A stretch of DNA of 64,000 bases from Rhizobiales bacterium dw_265 (GCA_018449595.1 JAAVUU010000002.1:186001-250000), one strand, 5' to 3'; shown: positions 50,563 through 58,971, counted from the first letter of the stretch. A program made the numbers and translations. The notes: generated by a model from the letters alone, not told the origin.

Positions 50563-51066
50563 ATGCTTCCCCTGATCCTGAATCCCGTGAGCCTGAGGGC
50601 TGGCCTGGCCGGCCGTGGGGAGGCGCGCGACCGCCGGGCGGCCTTGCTGGCCGAGGCCGGGGTGGAAGCCCGCCTGCTGCCTGACACGGTCCCTGACGCC
50701 CTGCTGGCGGGGCTGCAGGTCCTGTTCGTGGCCGGGCTGCCCGAGGGCGAGTCCCGCGACCTGGCGGCCCGTGCCCGCGCCGGTGGCGTGCTGGTCAATG
50801 TCGAGGATGTGCTGCCGCTGTGCGATTTCCATGTCCCGGCGGTGGTGCGGCGGGGCGACCTGTTGCTGACCGCCTCGACCGGCGGGCAGGTGCCCGGCCT
50901 GGCGCGCGCCCTGCGCGAAAGCCTGGCGGAGGAATTCGGCCCGGAATGGACGGCCCGGCTGAAGGAGCTTGGCCTGGCCCGGGCCCGCTGGCGCGCCGAG
51001 GGCCTCACGCCGGCCCAGGTCTCGTCCAATGTGCGCGAACTGATCGTGCGGATGGGTTGGCTATGA
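50563..51066 (+). CDS. Siroheme synthase N-terminal-type protein (precorrin-2 dehydrogenase/ferrochelatase)
   Basis: A 167-aa protein like the N-terminal half of CysG. The start LPLILNPVSLRAGLAGRGEA matches the position of the NAD-binding glycine loop; then VNVEDVLPLCDFHVPAVVRR and LLLTASTGGQVPGLARALRE are typical siroheme-synthase motifs. It would oxidise precorrin-2 and insert iron to give siroheme for sulfite or nitrite reductase. The glycine loop is atypical (GRGEARDRR), so activity should be treated cautiously. The stop overlaps cysH (ATGA). Confidence 0.82.
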   Translation: MLPLILNPVSLRAGLAGRGEARDRRAALLAEAGVEARLLPDTVPDALLAGLQVLFVAGLPEGESRDLAARARAGGVLVNVEDVLPLCDFHVPAVVRRGDLLLTASTGGQVPGLARALRESLAEEFGPEWTARLKELGLARARWRAEGLTPAQVSSNVRELIVRMGWL

Positions 51067-51860
51067 GCAGCACTTCGACAAACAACGTCACCGTCATCGA
51101 CACCCGGCGGGGCCTGCGCCCGCATGCGTTTGATCGCGCCGGCAGCGGCGTCACCGATGCCGCCGGCGCGGCGCATCTGAAGGCGTTGCAGGACAAGGCC
51201 ATGGGCCGCGATCCGCACGGCATCCTGGAACTGGCGCTGACCGGCGAGTTCGAAGGCAAGACCGCGGTGGTTTCGTCCTTCGGCGCCGAAAGCGCGGTGC
51301 TGCTGAAGCTGGTGGCCGACATCGACCCCAACACGCCGGTGCTGTTCCTCAACACCGGCAAGCTGTTCGGCGAGACCCTGCGCTACCGCGACCGCCTGCA
51401 GGATGTGCTGGGGCTGGGCGATGTGCGCTCTCTGGCGCCGTCACTGGAGGCGCGGCTGACGGCGGACCCCGAAGGCACGCTGTGGTCGCGCGACACCGAT
51501 GCCTGCTGCAATTTCCGCAAGACCGTACCCCTGAACCGGGCGTTGGCGCCGTTCGCCGCCCAGGTTACGGGGCGCAAGCGGTTCCAGACCCGCGAGCGCG
51601 CCGACATGATGCCGGTGGAATTCTTCGAGGGCCGCTATCGCTTCAACCCGCTGTGGCAACAGGATCTGCAGCAGCTGGAAGCCTTCATGGAGCGCCACAA
51701 GCTGCCGCGCCATCCGCTGGTGGAGGACGGCTATCCCTCGATCGGCTGCATGCCCTGCACCCGCCGCGTCCAGGCGGGCGAGGACTATCGCGCCGGCCGC
51801 TGGTCGGGGCTGGACAAGGACGAGTGCGGTATCCACCTGACGGACGGCGGCGGCATCTGA
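51063..51860 (+). CDS. cysH: Assimilatory adenylyl-sulfate (APS) reductase, CysH family
   Basis: A 265-aa enzyme reducing activated sulfate to sulfite with thioredoxin. It carries the four iron-sulfur cysteines of the APS-type class, Cys148-Cys149 (DACCNFRK) and Cys229/Cys232 (IGCMPC), plus the catalytic Cys255 in KDECGIH. The pair of CC and CxxC motifs separates it from PAPS reductases. Coupled to the siroheme gene; no cysI is beside it. Confidence 0.94.
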   Translation: MSSTSTNNVTVIDTRRGLRPHAFDRAGSGVTDAAGAAHLKALQDKAMGRDPHGILELALTGEFEGKTAVVSSFGAESAVLLKLVADIDPNTPVLFLNTGKLFGETLRYRDRLQDVLGLGDVRSLAPSLEARLTADPEGTLWSRDTDACCNFRKTVPLNRALAPFAAQVTGRKRFQTRERADMMPVEFFEGRYRFNPLWQQDLQQLEAFMERHKLPRHPLVEDGYPSIGCMPCTRRVQAGEDYRAGRWSGLDKDECGIHLTDGGGI

Positions 51861-51880
51861 CGCCGCTCGGCCTGATATCT

Positions 51881-51908
51881 TTCGTTGCGCGTCCCTGCGC
51901 GCGACGAA
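51881..51908. terminator. Hairpin between cysH and tRNA-Leu
   Basis: TTCGTTGCGC at 51881-51890 pairs with GCGCGCGACGAA at about 51897-51908 with one G-T pair. It lies between the convergent cysH and tRNA genes and could terminate both. Confidence 0.5.
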
Positions 51909-51911
51909 GAA

Positions 51912-51995
51912 TGGTGCGGTCGAGAAGACTCGAACTTCCACGGGTTGCCCCGCTACCACCTCAAGGTAGTGCGTCTACCGTTCCGCCACGACCGC
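51912..51995 (-). tRNA. tRNA-Leu (anticodon GAG)
   Basis: Read on the minus strand, the 84-nt gene starts GCGGTCG and ends CGACCGC-A-CCA, with CCA encoded. The anticodon stem-loop is CTACC-TTGAGGT-GGTAG-like with anticodon GAG. A class-II variable arm and the T-arm loop GTTCGAGTC are visible. It reads CUC and CUU leucine codons. I saw no duplicate of its 3' end elsewhere in the window, so it does not look like the integration site of the downstream integrase. Confidence 0.95.
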
Positions 51996-52063
51996 ACAGT
52001 CAAATGGGAAAAATCCCGGTAGGCCGGGGGGTTTAGCAATCCCGCCCACCAAGAGCAAGCCGC

Positions 52064-52441
52064 TTAGGGCCTGCTGCCCTTGGGCAGCGCCTTGGCCTCG
52101 GCCGGGGACAGCGCCGTCATGGTCCTGACCATGCAGGGCACCGGAATGTCCGAAAAACTCTCGGCGGCCTTGATGTCCCAGTCGAGCGCGGAACAGACGC
52201 TGCCGCTGCCCCGGAAGGTGGTGTTCAGATGCGTGCCCGGCCAGGACAACGGCCGGCAGCTATAGGCCAGGTCCAGGCGGTAGATGTCGTTGACGCCGGC
52301 GCGGATATAAATCGTCTTGTCGTTGGGCGCGCGCCAGTTGCGGAATTCGCTGACGAAGAAGCAGCGCCGCGACGGCGCTTGTGCTTGCGCCGCCTGGAAG
52401 GCGGCCGGCAAAATCAGCGCGGCAAGCAGGATCGAGCGCAT
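52064..52441 (-). CDS. DUF6491-like exported protein
   Basis: A 125-aa protein with signal peptide MRSILLAALILPAAFQAAQA. The mature part has four cysteines in the pattern RRCFFV, YSCRPL, SVCSALD and VPCMVR, with EFRNWRAPNDKTIYIRAG. This matches DUF6491 proteins of alphaproteobacteria; function unknown. The four cysteines suggest two disulfides in the periplasm. Confidence 0.7.
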   Translation of the reverse strand: MRSILLAALILPAAFQAAQAQAPSRRCFFVSEFRNWRAPNDKTIYIRAGVNDIYRLDLAYSCRPLSWPGTHLNTTFRGSGSVCSALDWDIKAAESFSDIPVPCMVRTMTALSPAEAKALPKGSRP

Positions 52442-52529
52442 GCCGGATCATAGCAGCCGGGGAACAGTGCGGAAAGCGTCAGCCGGTGTCGCGCGGCGAG
52501 GATTTCTTCCCGTGGATTGAAAGCGCGCG

Positions 52530-52562
52530 AAGTCCGGCCGCACCAAAGCTGTGCGGCCGGGC
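52530..52562 (-). terminator. Terminator-like hairpin after the Ala/Pro-rich protein gene
   Basis: CCGGCCGCAC and GTGCGGCCGG (52533-52561) form a 10-bp perfect stem around AGCTTTG on the minus strand, 12 bases after the stop at 52573. No clear T-run follows. Confidence 0.5.
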
Positions 52563-52572
52563 TTCGCTTGTC

Positions 52573-52845
52573 TTACTGGGCCGGAGCCGGGGCAGCCGGT
52601 GCAGCGGGCGCTGCAGGTGCGGCAGCATCGGCCGGAGCGGCGGCGGGCGCCGCCGGCGCCTGGGCGGCCTTGGCGGTCTGGGTCGGCGCGGGATTTTCGA
52701 CATCGCGCACCGCCTTGTTCTCGGCACGGCGCGCGGCGTCCTCGCGGGCCTTGTCGAAGATCGGCTGCGCCGTGGCAACCGTCATGGTGGAACCGCCGAC
52801 GACCGTCAGCGCAAGCGCAGCAAACAACACATTCCTGAACGACAT
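52573..52845 (-). CDS. Small exported Ala/Pro-rich hypothetical protein
   Basis: A 90-aa protein with signal peptide MSFRNVLFAALALTVVGGST...TAQ, a short charged segment (FDKAREDAARRAENKAVRDV) and a low-complexity Ala/Pro tail of about 40 residues ending in PAPAQ. ATG 52845 after CAGGGAGCACCAG is the natural start. No function is recognisable. Confidence 0.65.
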   Translation of the reverse strand: MSFRNVLFAALALTVVGGSTMTVATAQPIFDKAREDAARRAENKAVRDVENPAPTQTAKAAQAPAAPAAAPADAAAPAAPAAPAAPAPAQ

Positions 52846-52944
52846 TCTGGTGCTCCCTGGATTTTTTATGGCTGTAAAAATGGTGCCACGGGTCTGTAAA
52901 CGCCGCAATTGTCTTTCGGGCCACCGGCAAATATGACGGGTGTC

Positions 52945-53379
52945 ATGACTCTCCACATGATCAAGCTGGCCGTCGGCGTCGAAAGCCTTGCGGACCTTGC
53001 CGAATGGCAGAAAAAGCGCCTCAAGGAAAAGCCCCCCCGGGGCCAGAAGCCGGAACTGATTCACGTTACAAGGATGACACCCAAGCGCGGCGACGAGATC
53101 CTGTCCGGCGGTGGTTCGCTCTACTGGGTCATCAAGGGCCAGATTGCTGCGCGGCAGCAATTGCTGGCTTTTCGCGATGTGAAGAAGAACGGCGTGCCGC
53201 ATTGCGGCCTGGTTTACGACAAGCGACTGGTGCCGGTGGTGGCGCGGCCGCGCCGCCCCTTCCAGGGCTGGCGCTATCTGGAAGCCAATGACGCGCCGCC
53301 CGACCTGGGCAAGACCAAGGGCGCGGCAAATCTGCCCGAGGCATTGCAGCGCGAACTGGCGGCGCTGGGGCTGCTTTAG
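52945..53379 (+). CDS. DUF1489-family protein
   Basis: A 144-aa protein matching DUF1489, a conserved alphaproteobacterial family of unknown function. TLHMIKLAVGVESLADLAEW, HVTRMTPKRGDEILSGGGSL, YWVIKGQIAARQQLL and RPRRPFQGWRYLEANDAP are characteristic. ATG 52945 aligns with the family start; ATGs at 52909 (non-ATG opening) and 52933 would add residues without support. Confidence 0.88.
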   Translation: MTLHMIKLAVGVESLADLAEWQKKRLKEKPPRGQKPELIHVTRMTPKRGDEILSGGGSLYWVIKGQIAARQQLLAFRDVKKNGVPHCGLVYDKRLVPVVARPRRPFQGWRYLEANDAPPDLGKTKGAANLPEALQRELAALGLL

Positions 53380-53412
53380 AATCGATACGCAATCGGAGAA
53401 CAAACAAAAGAC

Positions 53413-53502
53413 GTCATGGCCCACTTGTCATGCCCGCGAAAGCGGGCATCCAGCTTCTCCCACTGCAAAGTTGGATTCCCGCTTTCGCGGGAATGACGCT
53501 TA
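53413..53502. repeat. Composite palindromic repeat, copy D
   Basis: GTCATGGCCCACTT, the start of copies A and C, is cut after 14 bases and joined to a different element: GTCATGCCCGCGAAAGCGGG, CATCCAG, and TTGGATTCCCGCTTTCGCGG ending GAATGACG. The two arms CCCGCGAAAGCGGG are each palindromic. It marks the last repeat before the integrase region. Confidence 0.7.
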
Positions 53503-53514
53503 TCTCTTAATGGC

Positions 53515-53543
53515 TTGATTTTCAACGTAAATCTTGCTATAAA
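53515..53543 (+). promoter_or_regulatory. Sigma-70-type promoter for the integrase gene
   Basis: TTGATT at 53515-53520 and TATAAA at 53538-53543 with a 17-base spacer, 87 bases upstream of the integrase ATG, inside AT-rich DNA. Confidence 0.7.
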
Positions 53544-53595
53544 AATCCGACACAACCCCTGCACAGCCATGACGAATCAAGGTCTTGCCGCCTCG

Positions 53596-53617
53596 ATCTG
53601 CACGGAATCTGCACAGA
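53596..53617. repeat. Tandem 11-base repeat upstream of the integrase
   Basis: ATCTGCACGGA (53596-53606) is followed directly by ATCTGCACAGA (53607-53617), one mismatch in eleven. A third CTGCACAG lies at 53559-53566. The 11-base period is one helical turn, which suits a protein-binding array such as integrase arm sites or an autoregulatory operator. It ends 13 bases before the integrase ATG. Confidence 0.45.
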
Positions 53618-53629
53618 AGGGAGCCGAAC

Positions 53630-55129
53630 ATGGCGTTCGTCACCGACAAGGAAGTGCTCAAGCCCGGCCTCATCATCTTCCGCCGCGCCGACGTGGACCA
53701 CCGCAATTTCTACTGCCGCGTCAAGCTGCCCAAGGCCGACCGCTACAAGACCATCTCACTCAAGACCAGCGACATCAACGCCGCCCGCGAGAAGGCGTTT
53801 GACCAGGACGCCGATGTGCGGTTCCGGCTCAAGCATGACGTGCCGGTGTTCAACCATCCCTTCCGCGCCGTCGCCAACGAATATCTGGCGACGCAGGAGG
53901 CGCGGGCCAAGCGCGTCGAGATCAGCAAGGAGCGCCCGAAGAAGCTCAAGGCCGTGATCGAAGGCGCATTGAACGCCTATGTCGGATCGACCCAGGTTCA
54001 TTTGATCGGTGACGAGCTTTGGGCCGGCTATCCGGCCTGGCGGCGCGAGAACGGCGCGGGCCGCAACACGCGCAACGGCGTGCGCGAAGTCTCGGCCGAA
54101 CAGGCTGCGGCCCTGGACGCCCGCGAAGCCGCCGCCCGCGCCAAGGCGATGGAGGCGCGCGGCTTCAAAAAACTTCGGCCGCAGGCCGCCGCTACTGCAC
54201 CGGCCGAAGGCCGGACGGTCGCCTTCATTAGCGACTCCACCATTCGCTTTGAAATGTCGATTTTCGGCGCGGTGATGAATTACGCGATCAAGAAACGCTA
54301 CGTCCCCACCAGCCAGCGTTTTGATGAGCGTCCCAAACTCAAGACCATGCGGCGGGATGAGTTCACGTTGGAGGAATACCGCCATCTGCACACGGTTGGC
54401 CGATCCTGGGTCAAGGCGGCGATCCGGCCGTCTAGCACTTGGTATCGGACGGTCGCCTACAATTTCATCTTGATTATGTGCAACACGGGTATGCGCCCGT
54501 CCGAAGCCAAGAACCTGCGCTGGCGCGACATGACCACCGGCACGGATCGGGAGGGGCGCGAGCTTGTCGTGCTGTTCGTCCAGGGCAAGGGCAAGTCGCG
54601 CAAGCTGGTCGCCCCCAAGAGCGTGGGCGAGTATTTCGGGCGTATCCGCGAGGCCACGCGGCAGTATCGGCGCGACGCGGCGAAGGAAGGCGAGACGATC
54701 CCCGAAATCGTGTTCCGGCCAGAGGATCGTGTGTTCACCACCGTCACAGGCGAACCCGCCAAGTCGCTCTACAAAGCGATGATCGAAGACCTTTTGACCA
54801 AAGCCAAGCTCCGCGAGGGCGCGTCAGGCGTCCCGCGCTCCACCTATTGCTTCCGGCACACCTACGCCACCTTCCGGCTTGCCGAAGGCGTGGACGTGTA
54901 TTTCCTGGCCGAGCAGATGGGTACTTCGGTCAAGATGATCGAGGAACACTATGGGCATGTGAATACGGTGAAGCACGCCGACCTTCTGTTGCAAGGCATG
55001 AGCAGTTGGGAGCCGCACGCGGCTGGCGGCGAGGTCGCGGCCGACAGCACCAAGGCGAAGCGGACTCCACGGGCGAAGGCCAGAACAGCCGAGCCGAGCG
55101 GCAAGCCACGCCGCCGCTACAAGTCCTAA
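53630..55129 (+). CDS. Tyrosine-type site-specific recombinase (phage-like integrase)
   Basis: A 499-aa integrase. Residues about 1-65 are an arm-type N-domain, about 75-240 the core-binding region, and 245-455 the catalytic domain. Active-site residues are Arg289 (CNTGMRPSEAKNLRW), Arg409 in YCFRHTYATFRLAEG and the nucleophile Tyr441 (GTSVKMIEEHYGHV). The His of the usual HxxR is Tyr406 and the usual MGH is MGT, a variation seen in related alphaproteobacterial integrases. The tail is Lys/Arg-rich. ATG 53630 follows AGAAGGGAGCC. No phage structural genes or excisionase are nearby. Confidence 0.92.
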   Translation: MAFVTDKEVLKPGLIIFRRADVDHRNFYCRVKLPKADRYKTISLKTSDINAAREKAFDQDADVRFRLKHDVPVFNHPFRAVANEYLATQEARAKRVEISKERPKKLKAVIEGALNAYVGSTQVHLIGDELWAGYPAWRRENGAGRNTRNGVREVSAEQAAALDAREAAARAKAMEARGFKKLRPQAAATAPAEGRTVAFISDSTIRFEMSIFGAVMNYAIKKRYVPTSQRFDERPKLKTMRRDEFTLEEYRHLHTVGRSWVKAAIRPSSTWYRTVAYNFILIMCNTGMRPSEAKNLRWRDMTTGTDREGRELVVLFVQGKGKSRKLVAPKSVGEYFGRIREATRQYRRDAAKEGETIPEIVFRPEDRVFTTVTGEPAKSLYKAMIEDLLTKAKLREGASGVPRSTYCFRHTYATFRLAEGVDVYFLAEQMGTSVKMIEEHYGHVNTVKHADLLLQGMSSWEPHAAGGEVAADSTKAKRTPRAKARTAEPSGKPRRRYKS

Positions 55130-55146
55130 ACCCAGACAGACAACTT

Positions 55147-55169
55147 GCGGCATCGAGCTTCGATGCCGC
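55147..55169 (+). terminator. Hairpin after the integrase gene
   Basis: GCGGCATCGA at 55147-55156 pairs perfectly with TCGATGCCGC at 55160-55169 around GCT, 18 bases after the stop. The following CGCCTTCTCC gives only weak T content. Confidence 0.55.
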
Positions 55170-55313
55170 GCCTTCTCCAAGCGTTCCTTGTCCGGCGCGC
55201 CCGAGGGCGCTCTTAGCCGGACAGTTTTCCGCCCGGCGGACAGCCGCGCCGAGTTCGCGCGGCCCCGCCATGCCGTTGTCTCTTTGCATCCGTCCAGCCG
55301 GCCCGGCCAGCCG

Positions 55314-56393
55314 CTAACCCGGCAGCGTCAGCGTTGCTAGCAAGGCCACCAGTTGCGCCTGCCGGTTCACCCCCATCTTGGCAAACAGGGACTTCAACTG
55401 GCTGCGGATCGTGCTTGTGGCGATGCCAAAACTGGCGGCGATCCCGTCCGGGGCTTCCCCCGAGGACAACGCTCGGCACAGCCGCGCCTCGGCGGGCGTC
55501 AGGTCGAATAGGGCCTGCAGCACATCCGCCTGCGGCTGCTTGCTCACGCCCGCGCGGGTCAGCACCAGGATATAGCCGCCGCCCAGGAACACATCGCGCG
55601 CGCTTCCCGTCACCGGCAACACATGTAGAACGGCGGCGGATTGTTCAGGCCCTGGCCGGATGGGGATCGACAGGCCTACCGGCGCGCCCTTCCCGGCGCC
55701 CTGCAACAGGGCGCGGAAGCGGCTGTCCGCCTGCGGGTCGGCGAAGCGGATGCCGCCCGGACCATCCAGAACCGGATCACCCAGCATCCCTTCGAACAAG
55801 GCATTGGCGCAGCGCAGCCGCCCGCCCGCGCTGACAAAGGCCGCCGGAGCGCCGATCATCTGCATGGCGGCGGTGGCGGCCTTGGCCCGCTCCAGATGAA
55901 TCTGCGACGACAGCATGGCGGCGCGCGCGAGATGCGGGCGGATGGCATCCAGATGCGGAATGGCCTGGCGGGCGGCATCGTAACCGCCAAAGCCCTCAAT
56001 GCTGAACAGCAGCGTGTCGCCCGCCGCGCCCTGGATGACGGTCGCCGCCCCGGCAAAGACGCCGCGTGGCGCCAGGAAATCCCGGTACATCGGGTTGGCG
56101 GCGATTTCCTCTGGCGTACACACATCGGTGTCGGTGACAAAGCCCGGGTAGCGTTTGGCGACCAGACGGGGCACGCGGTCGTTGCGCGCCGCCCAACCCT
56201 GTTCGATGAAGTCCGCCATGATCGCTTCGGATTCGCCCGCGCCCATCCAGCGCACATCATCCAGCGAGGTGGTGAAGAGCAGCCCGCCCTTGCCGTGGAA
56301 GCGGTCGGAAATCCCGTTGATGACATCGCGCCAGCCATCGGGCAGCACCGCCGCCTCATAGATGCTGTCGATCAGCGCCGGATCGTTCAGCAT
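55314..56393 (-). CDS. LuxR-type HTH regulator, paralogue 3 of the operon
   Basis: A 359-aa protein with an N-terminal sensory region of about 290 residues without a recognisable autoinducer or receiver domain, and a C-terminal LuxR/GerE helix-turn-helix: LFDLTPAEARLCRALSSGEA, then SFGIATSTIRSQLKSLFAKM and GVNRQAQLVALL. PMYRDFLAPRGVFAGAATVI and IHLERAKAATAAMQMIGAPA are shared in outline with the two genes upstream. ATG 56393 overlaps the previous stop by seven bases. The ligand is unknown; no kinase or synthase lies nearby. Confidence 0.85.
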   Translation of the reverse strand: MLNDPALIDSIYEAAVLPDGWRDVINGISDRFHGKGGLLFTTSLDDVRWMGAGESEAIMADFIEQGWAARNDRVPRLVAKRYPGFVTDTDVCTPEEIAANPMYRDFLAPRGVFAGAATVIQGAAGDTLLFSIEGFGGYDAARQAIPHLDAIRPHLARAAMLSSQIHLERAKAATAAMQMIGAPAAFVSAGGRLRCANALFEGMLGDPVLDGPGGIRFADPQADSRFRALLQGAGKGAPVGLSIPIRPGPEQSAAVLHVLPVTGSARDVFLGGGYILVLTRAGVSKQPQADVLQALFDLTPAEARLCRALSSGEAPDGIAASFGIATSTIRSQLKSLFAKMGVNRQAQLVALLATLTLPG

Positions 56394-57478
56394 GGCCGGA
56401 CCGCCAACCGCGATAGCATCTGCACTAGTTCGCTCTGGCGCGAGATGCCCATCTTGTCGAAGATACGCCTGAGGACGGTGCGTGCGGTTTGCACCGTGAT
56501 GCCGAGCTGGGCGGCGGCTTCGGCCGGCGGGGCGCCGTTGCCCACAAGGGAAGCCAGCCGCGCTTCGGCTTGGGTCAGGGAAAACAGGTCGCGCAGGACG
56601 ACGGGCTCGACAATCCCGCCCACGGCAATGTCGGTCACCAGCGCAATCCAGCGCGCGCCGACGAAGAAGGCGCTGGGCCCCTTCGCCGCCAGTGGGATCA
56701 ACCGCAGTACCAGCGCGGGCGCATCCTGACGCGGCAGAATGATGATCCGTTCGGCGGCATTGGGCTCCGCCGTCAGAAGCCGGTCGAACAGTTGCGCATT
56801 GGCGCCATCCAGCCGCAGATAGCCACCGCGATTGAAGAAGCCGTTGCCGAACATCGCCAGCGCGGCGCTATTAGCAAAACATATCTTGCCGTCATGCCCC
56901 AATATCAGGATGCCATGGCCGACACGTTCCAGAACATGGGCCATGCCTTCCTTCTGGATTTCCGTGTCCAGCAGGCGAATTCCCAGGCTTAGCGAACGCT
57001 CCACATGCGCGCCGAGCCGGACGAGAACGTCCAGTTCATCATCATCATAAGGCGCGCGATCCGTGCGGCGCTGTACGCTCAACGCCGCCTCCACCAGCGG
57101 CGTGGGAGAAACCGCTATGGCCGCGAAATACCGCAAGCCGTAGCGGGCCAGGAAATCGCGGTAATGCGGTTCTGTGTCCATTTCCTCTTCGGTCAGGATA
57201 TGGCGGTCGGTCATGACAACGGCATTGAGGAAATAGCCTCGGTCCCGGCCCCGGATGGCGCGCACGTCGTTATGCGACCAGTCGCGCAGATATTCCTCAG
57301 TCATGGGCTGGATGGAGGGCGAAGCGATTACGCCGAAGCCGCCATCTTCCTTGCTGAAGATCATCACCGCGCCCGCATCGCCGAAACAATCCGCTATGCG
57401 CTGCAGGGCGTCGGGCCAGGCGGCGGGCGCGATTGCCGCTTCATAAATCGCGTCGATGGCATCGTGCATGCCGCTCAT
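56387..57478 (-). CDS. LuxR-type HTH regulator, paralogue 2 of the operon
   Basis: A 363-aa protein of the same form. The N-terminal part contains YEAAIAPAAWPDALQRIADC and HYRDFLARYGLRYFAAIAVS, matching the downstream paralogue in layout. The HTH reads LFSLTQAEARLASLVGNGAP, then LGITVQTARTVLRRIFDKMG and ISRQSELVQML. It overlaps its upstream neighbour by four bases (ATGA type) and its downstream one by seven, so all three are translationally coupled. Confidence 0.85.
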   Translation of the reverse strand: MSGMHDAIDAIYEAAIAPAAWPDALQRIADCFGDAGAVMIFSKEDGGFGVIASPSIQPMTEEYLRDWSHNDVRAIRGRDRGYFLNAVVMTDRHILTEEEMDTEPHYRDFLARYGLRYFAAIAVSPTPLVEAALSVQRRTDRAPYDDDELDVLVRLGAHVERSLSLGIRLLDTEIQKEGMAHVLERVGHGILILGHDGKICFANSAALAMFGNGFFNRGGYLRLDGANAQLFDRLLTAEPNAAERIIILPRQDAPALVLRLIPLAAKGPSAFFVGARWIALVTDIAVGGIVEPVVLRDLFSLTQAEARLASLVGNGAPPAEAAAQLGITVQTARTVLRRIFDKMGISRQSELVQMLSRLAVRPC

Positions 57479-58596
57479 GGCCGGGTTATTCCCGCGATGA
57501 TCGCGACCAGTTGTGCCTGGGTGCGGGCGCCGGTCTTGGACAGGATGGTTTTGATCTGGCCGCGCACCGTCTGGACTGAAGCACCCCGCTGCCCGGCGAT
57601 CGCCTGCACGTCGCTTCCCTCCGACAACCGGGCGGCGATGTCGGCTTCCGCGGCGGTCAGGCCAAAGGCCGCGGCCAGCACGGCTCGTGCTTTTTCGCGC
57701 GCCATGCTGTGCGGCACCAGCAGGATGGCGGCCGCGCCGCCGCCGAACGACGGGCCATCGGGCGGCAGCGGCGCGACATCGGCCACCACGACGCCGCCGG
57801 GGCCGCGCAATATGACGGGTGCGGACGCATCCAGAATGGCGGCCGCCCGGCAGCAGCGATGAATGGCCTGTTGCAGGCCGGTGTTGCTGGCGGCATCGGT
57901 CGCGGTCAGAACGCCGTGCTTCAGCCGCAGGAAATCCTGCCGCCGCACCATGTCCGCCGCCGCCTGCGATAGGGAAATCACGCGCCCTATCCGGTCGAAC
58001 AGGAACGCCGCCGCGCCCAGCGTGTCGAAGGCCTGGCCTGCCAGTTGGGCGCCGCGCTGTTCCACTGCCATGTGGAGCCGGATTGCCGCTTCAAGCTTGG
58101 GCATTGCCAGTGCCAAAACTTCGCGCTCGGCAGCCTCGTAATGACCTTTCCTGCTTGATTTCAATACACACATTATGGGTTGCGTATCGCCAAGAAGGCC
58201 CAGCCGGGCGACACAGCTAAGGTCTGCCTCGTAAGGCTTCAATACTTCTTCGTACAAAGCGGATCGAGAACGAGATTTTTCTGAAATAAAATCGGGCTCG
58301 CTCTGCATTGCGTAAGGCGTGGCGCCCATAACCGCATCAATACGTGGATTTACCTCGGACACATAGCCACCTGCGCGCGCTAGTTCGGTCATGGCCTCAG
58401 GCGTCCAGCCAGACACCACGCTGAAAACGAGGCCCTCGCGGGGATTTAAGCCGGCAAGCTCTCCACCGATTGCGCCGCCCGCCCGCGCCAAAAGCGCCAG
58501 CGCCCGCTGCCACCCGTCCACGATAAAAGGCGCCGCGACCAGTGCAGCGTCCAAAGCCTGCGCGTCCAGTTCGGACAACGGCACGGAAACCCCCAT
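57475..58596 (-). CDS. LuxR-type HTH regulator, paralogue 1 of the operon
   Basis: A 373-aa regulator and the first gene of the coupled set. ALDAALVAAPFIVDGWQRAL is the family N-terminus; the HTH reads AFGLTAAEADIAARLSEGSD, then RGASVQTVRGQIKTILSKTG and ARTQAQLVAII. ATG 58596 with GAAGGGAA upstream is chosen over a start 26 codons earlier. Its HTH resembles that of the truncated gene at 58693-58914 most closely (KTGAR(T/S)QAQLVA). Confidence 0.85.
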   Translation of the reverse strand: MGVSVPLSELDAQALDAALVAAPFIVDGWQRALALLARAGGAIGGELAGLNPREGLVFSVVSGWTPEAMTELARAGGYVSEVNPRIDAVMGATPYAMQSEPDFISEKSRSRSALYEEVLKPYEADLSCVARLGLLGDTQPIMCVLKSSRKGHYEAAEREVLALAMPKLEAAIRLHMAVEQRGAQLAGQAFDTLGAAAFLFDRIGRVISLSQAAADMVRRQDFLRLKHGVLTATDAASNTGLQQAIHRCCRAAAILDASAPVILRGPGGVVVADVAPLPPDGPSFGGGAAAILLVPHSMAREKARAVLAAAFGLTAAEADIAARLSEGSDVQAIAGQRGASVQTVRGQIKTILSKTGARTQAQLVAIIAGITRP

Positions 58597-58692
58597 TTCC
58601 CTTCGGCCAAGTCTGACCCGGATTCCAGCAGACTCGCAAGCTTTGTGCCGTTTCGGGCGTAGGGGCCATACCACAAATGAAGTATGAAACGG

Positions 58693-58914
58693 TCAGGGCG
58701 AACAAAAAAGCAGCGCTACAAGCTGTGCCTGTGAGCGCGCGCCAGTCTTTCGGAATATAGCCTTTACTTGGCTGCGGACCGCCAGGAGGGAGGTCTGCCG
58801 GGCGGCGGAAATCGCAGTCAAGTCCAGCCCTTGGGCGATAGCCAGCGCGATCTCGGTCTCGCCGTGGCTGAGGCCATAGCGGCTTTGCAGCAGCGTGGCT
58901 GATAAAGGTGGCAT
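58693..58914 (-). pseudogene. Truncated LuxR-type regulator reduced to its HTH domain
   Basis: A 73-aa frame that is only the DNA-binding domain: RYGLSHGETEIALAIAQGLD, then ARQTSLLAVRSQVKAIFRKT and GARSQAQLVALLF. The sensory part of about 290 residues is missing; upstream DNA in all frames shows no relative of it. It could be a remnant of a fourth tandem copy or a small functional DNA-binding protein competing for the same sites. It has its own ATG and ends 96 bases before the three-gene operon. Divergent from the secreted-protein gene at 59048. Confidence 0.65.
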
Positions 58915-58971
58915 GCGAGCCGCGTCATTCTATCCCGCACCCACAGCCCTACCGGATAGCTCAATTTCCGC

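Noticed and set aside
51912..51995. tRNA-Leu as attachment site of the integrase
   Set aside because: The integrase lies 1.6 kb away beyond three host-like genes and a repeat, and no copy of the tRNA 3' end was found elsewhere in the window.
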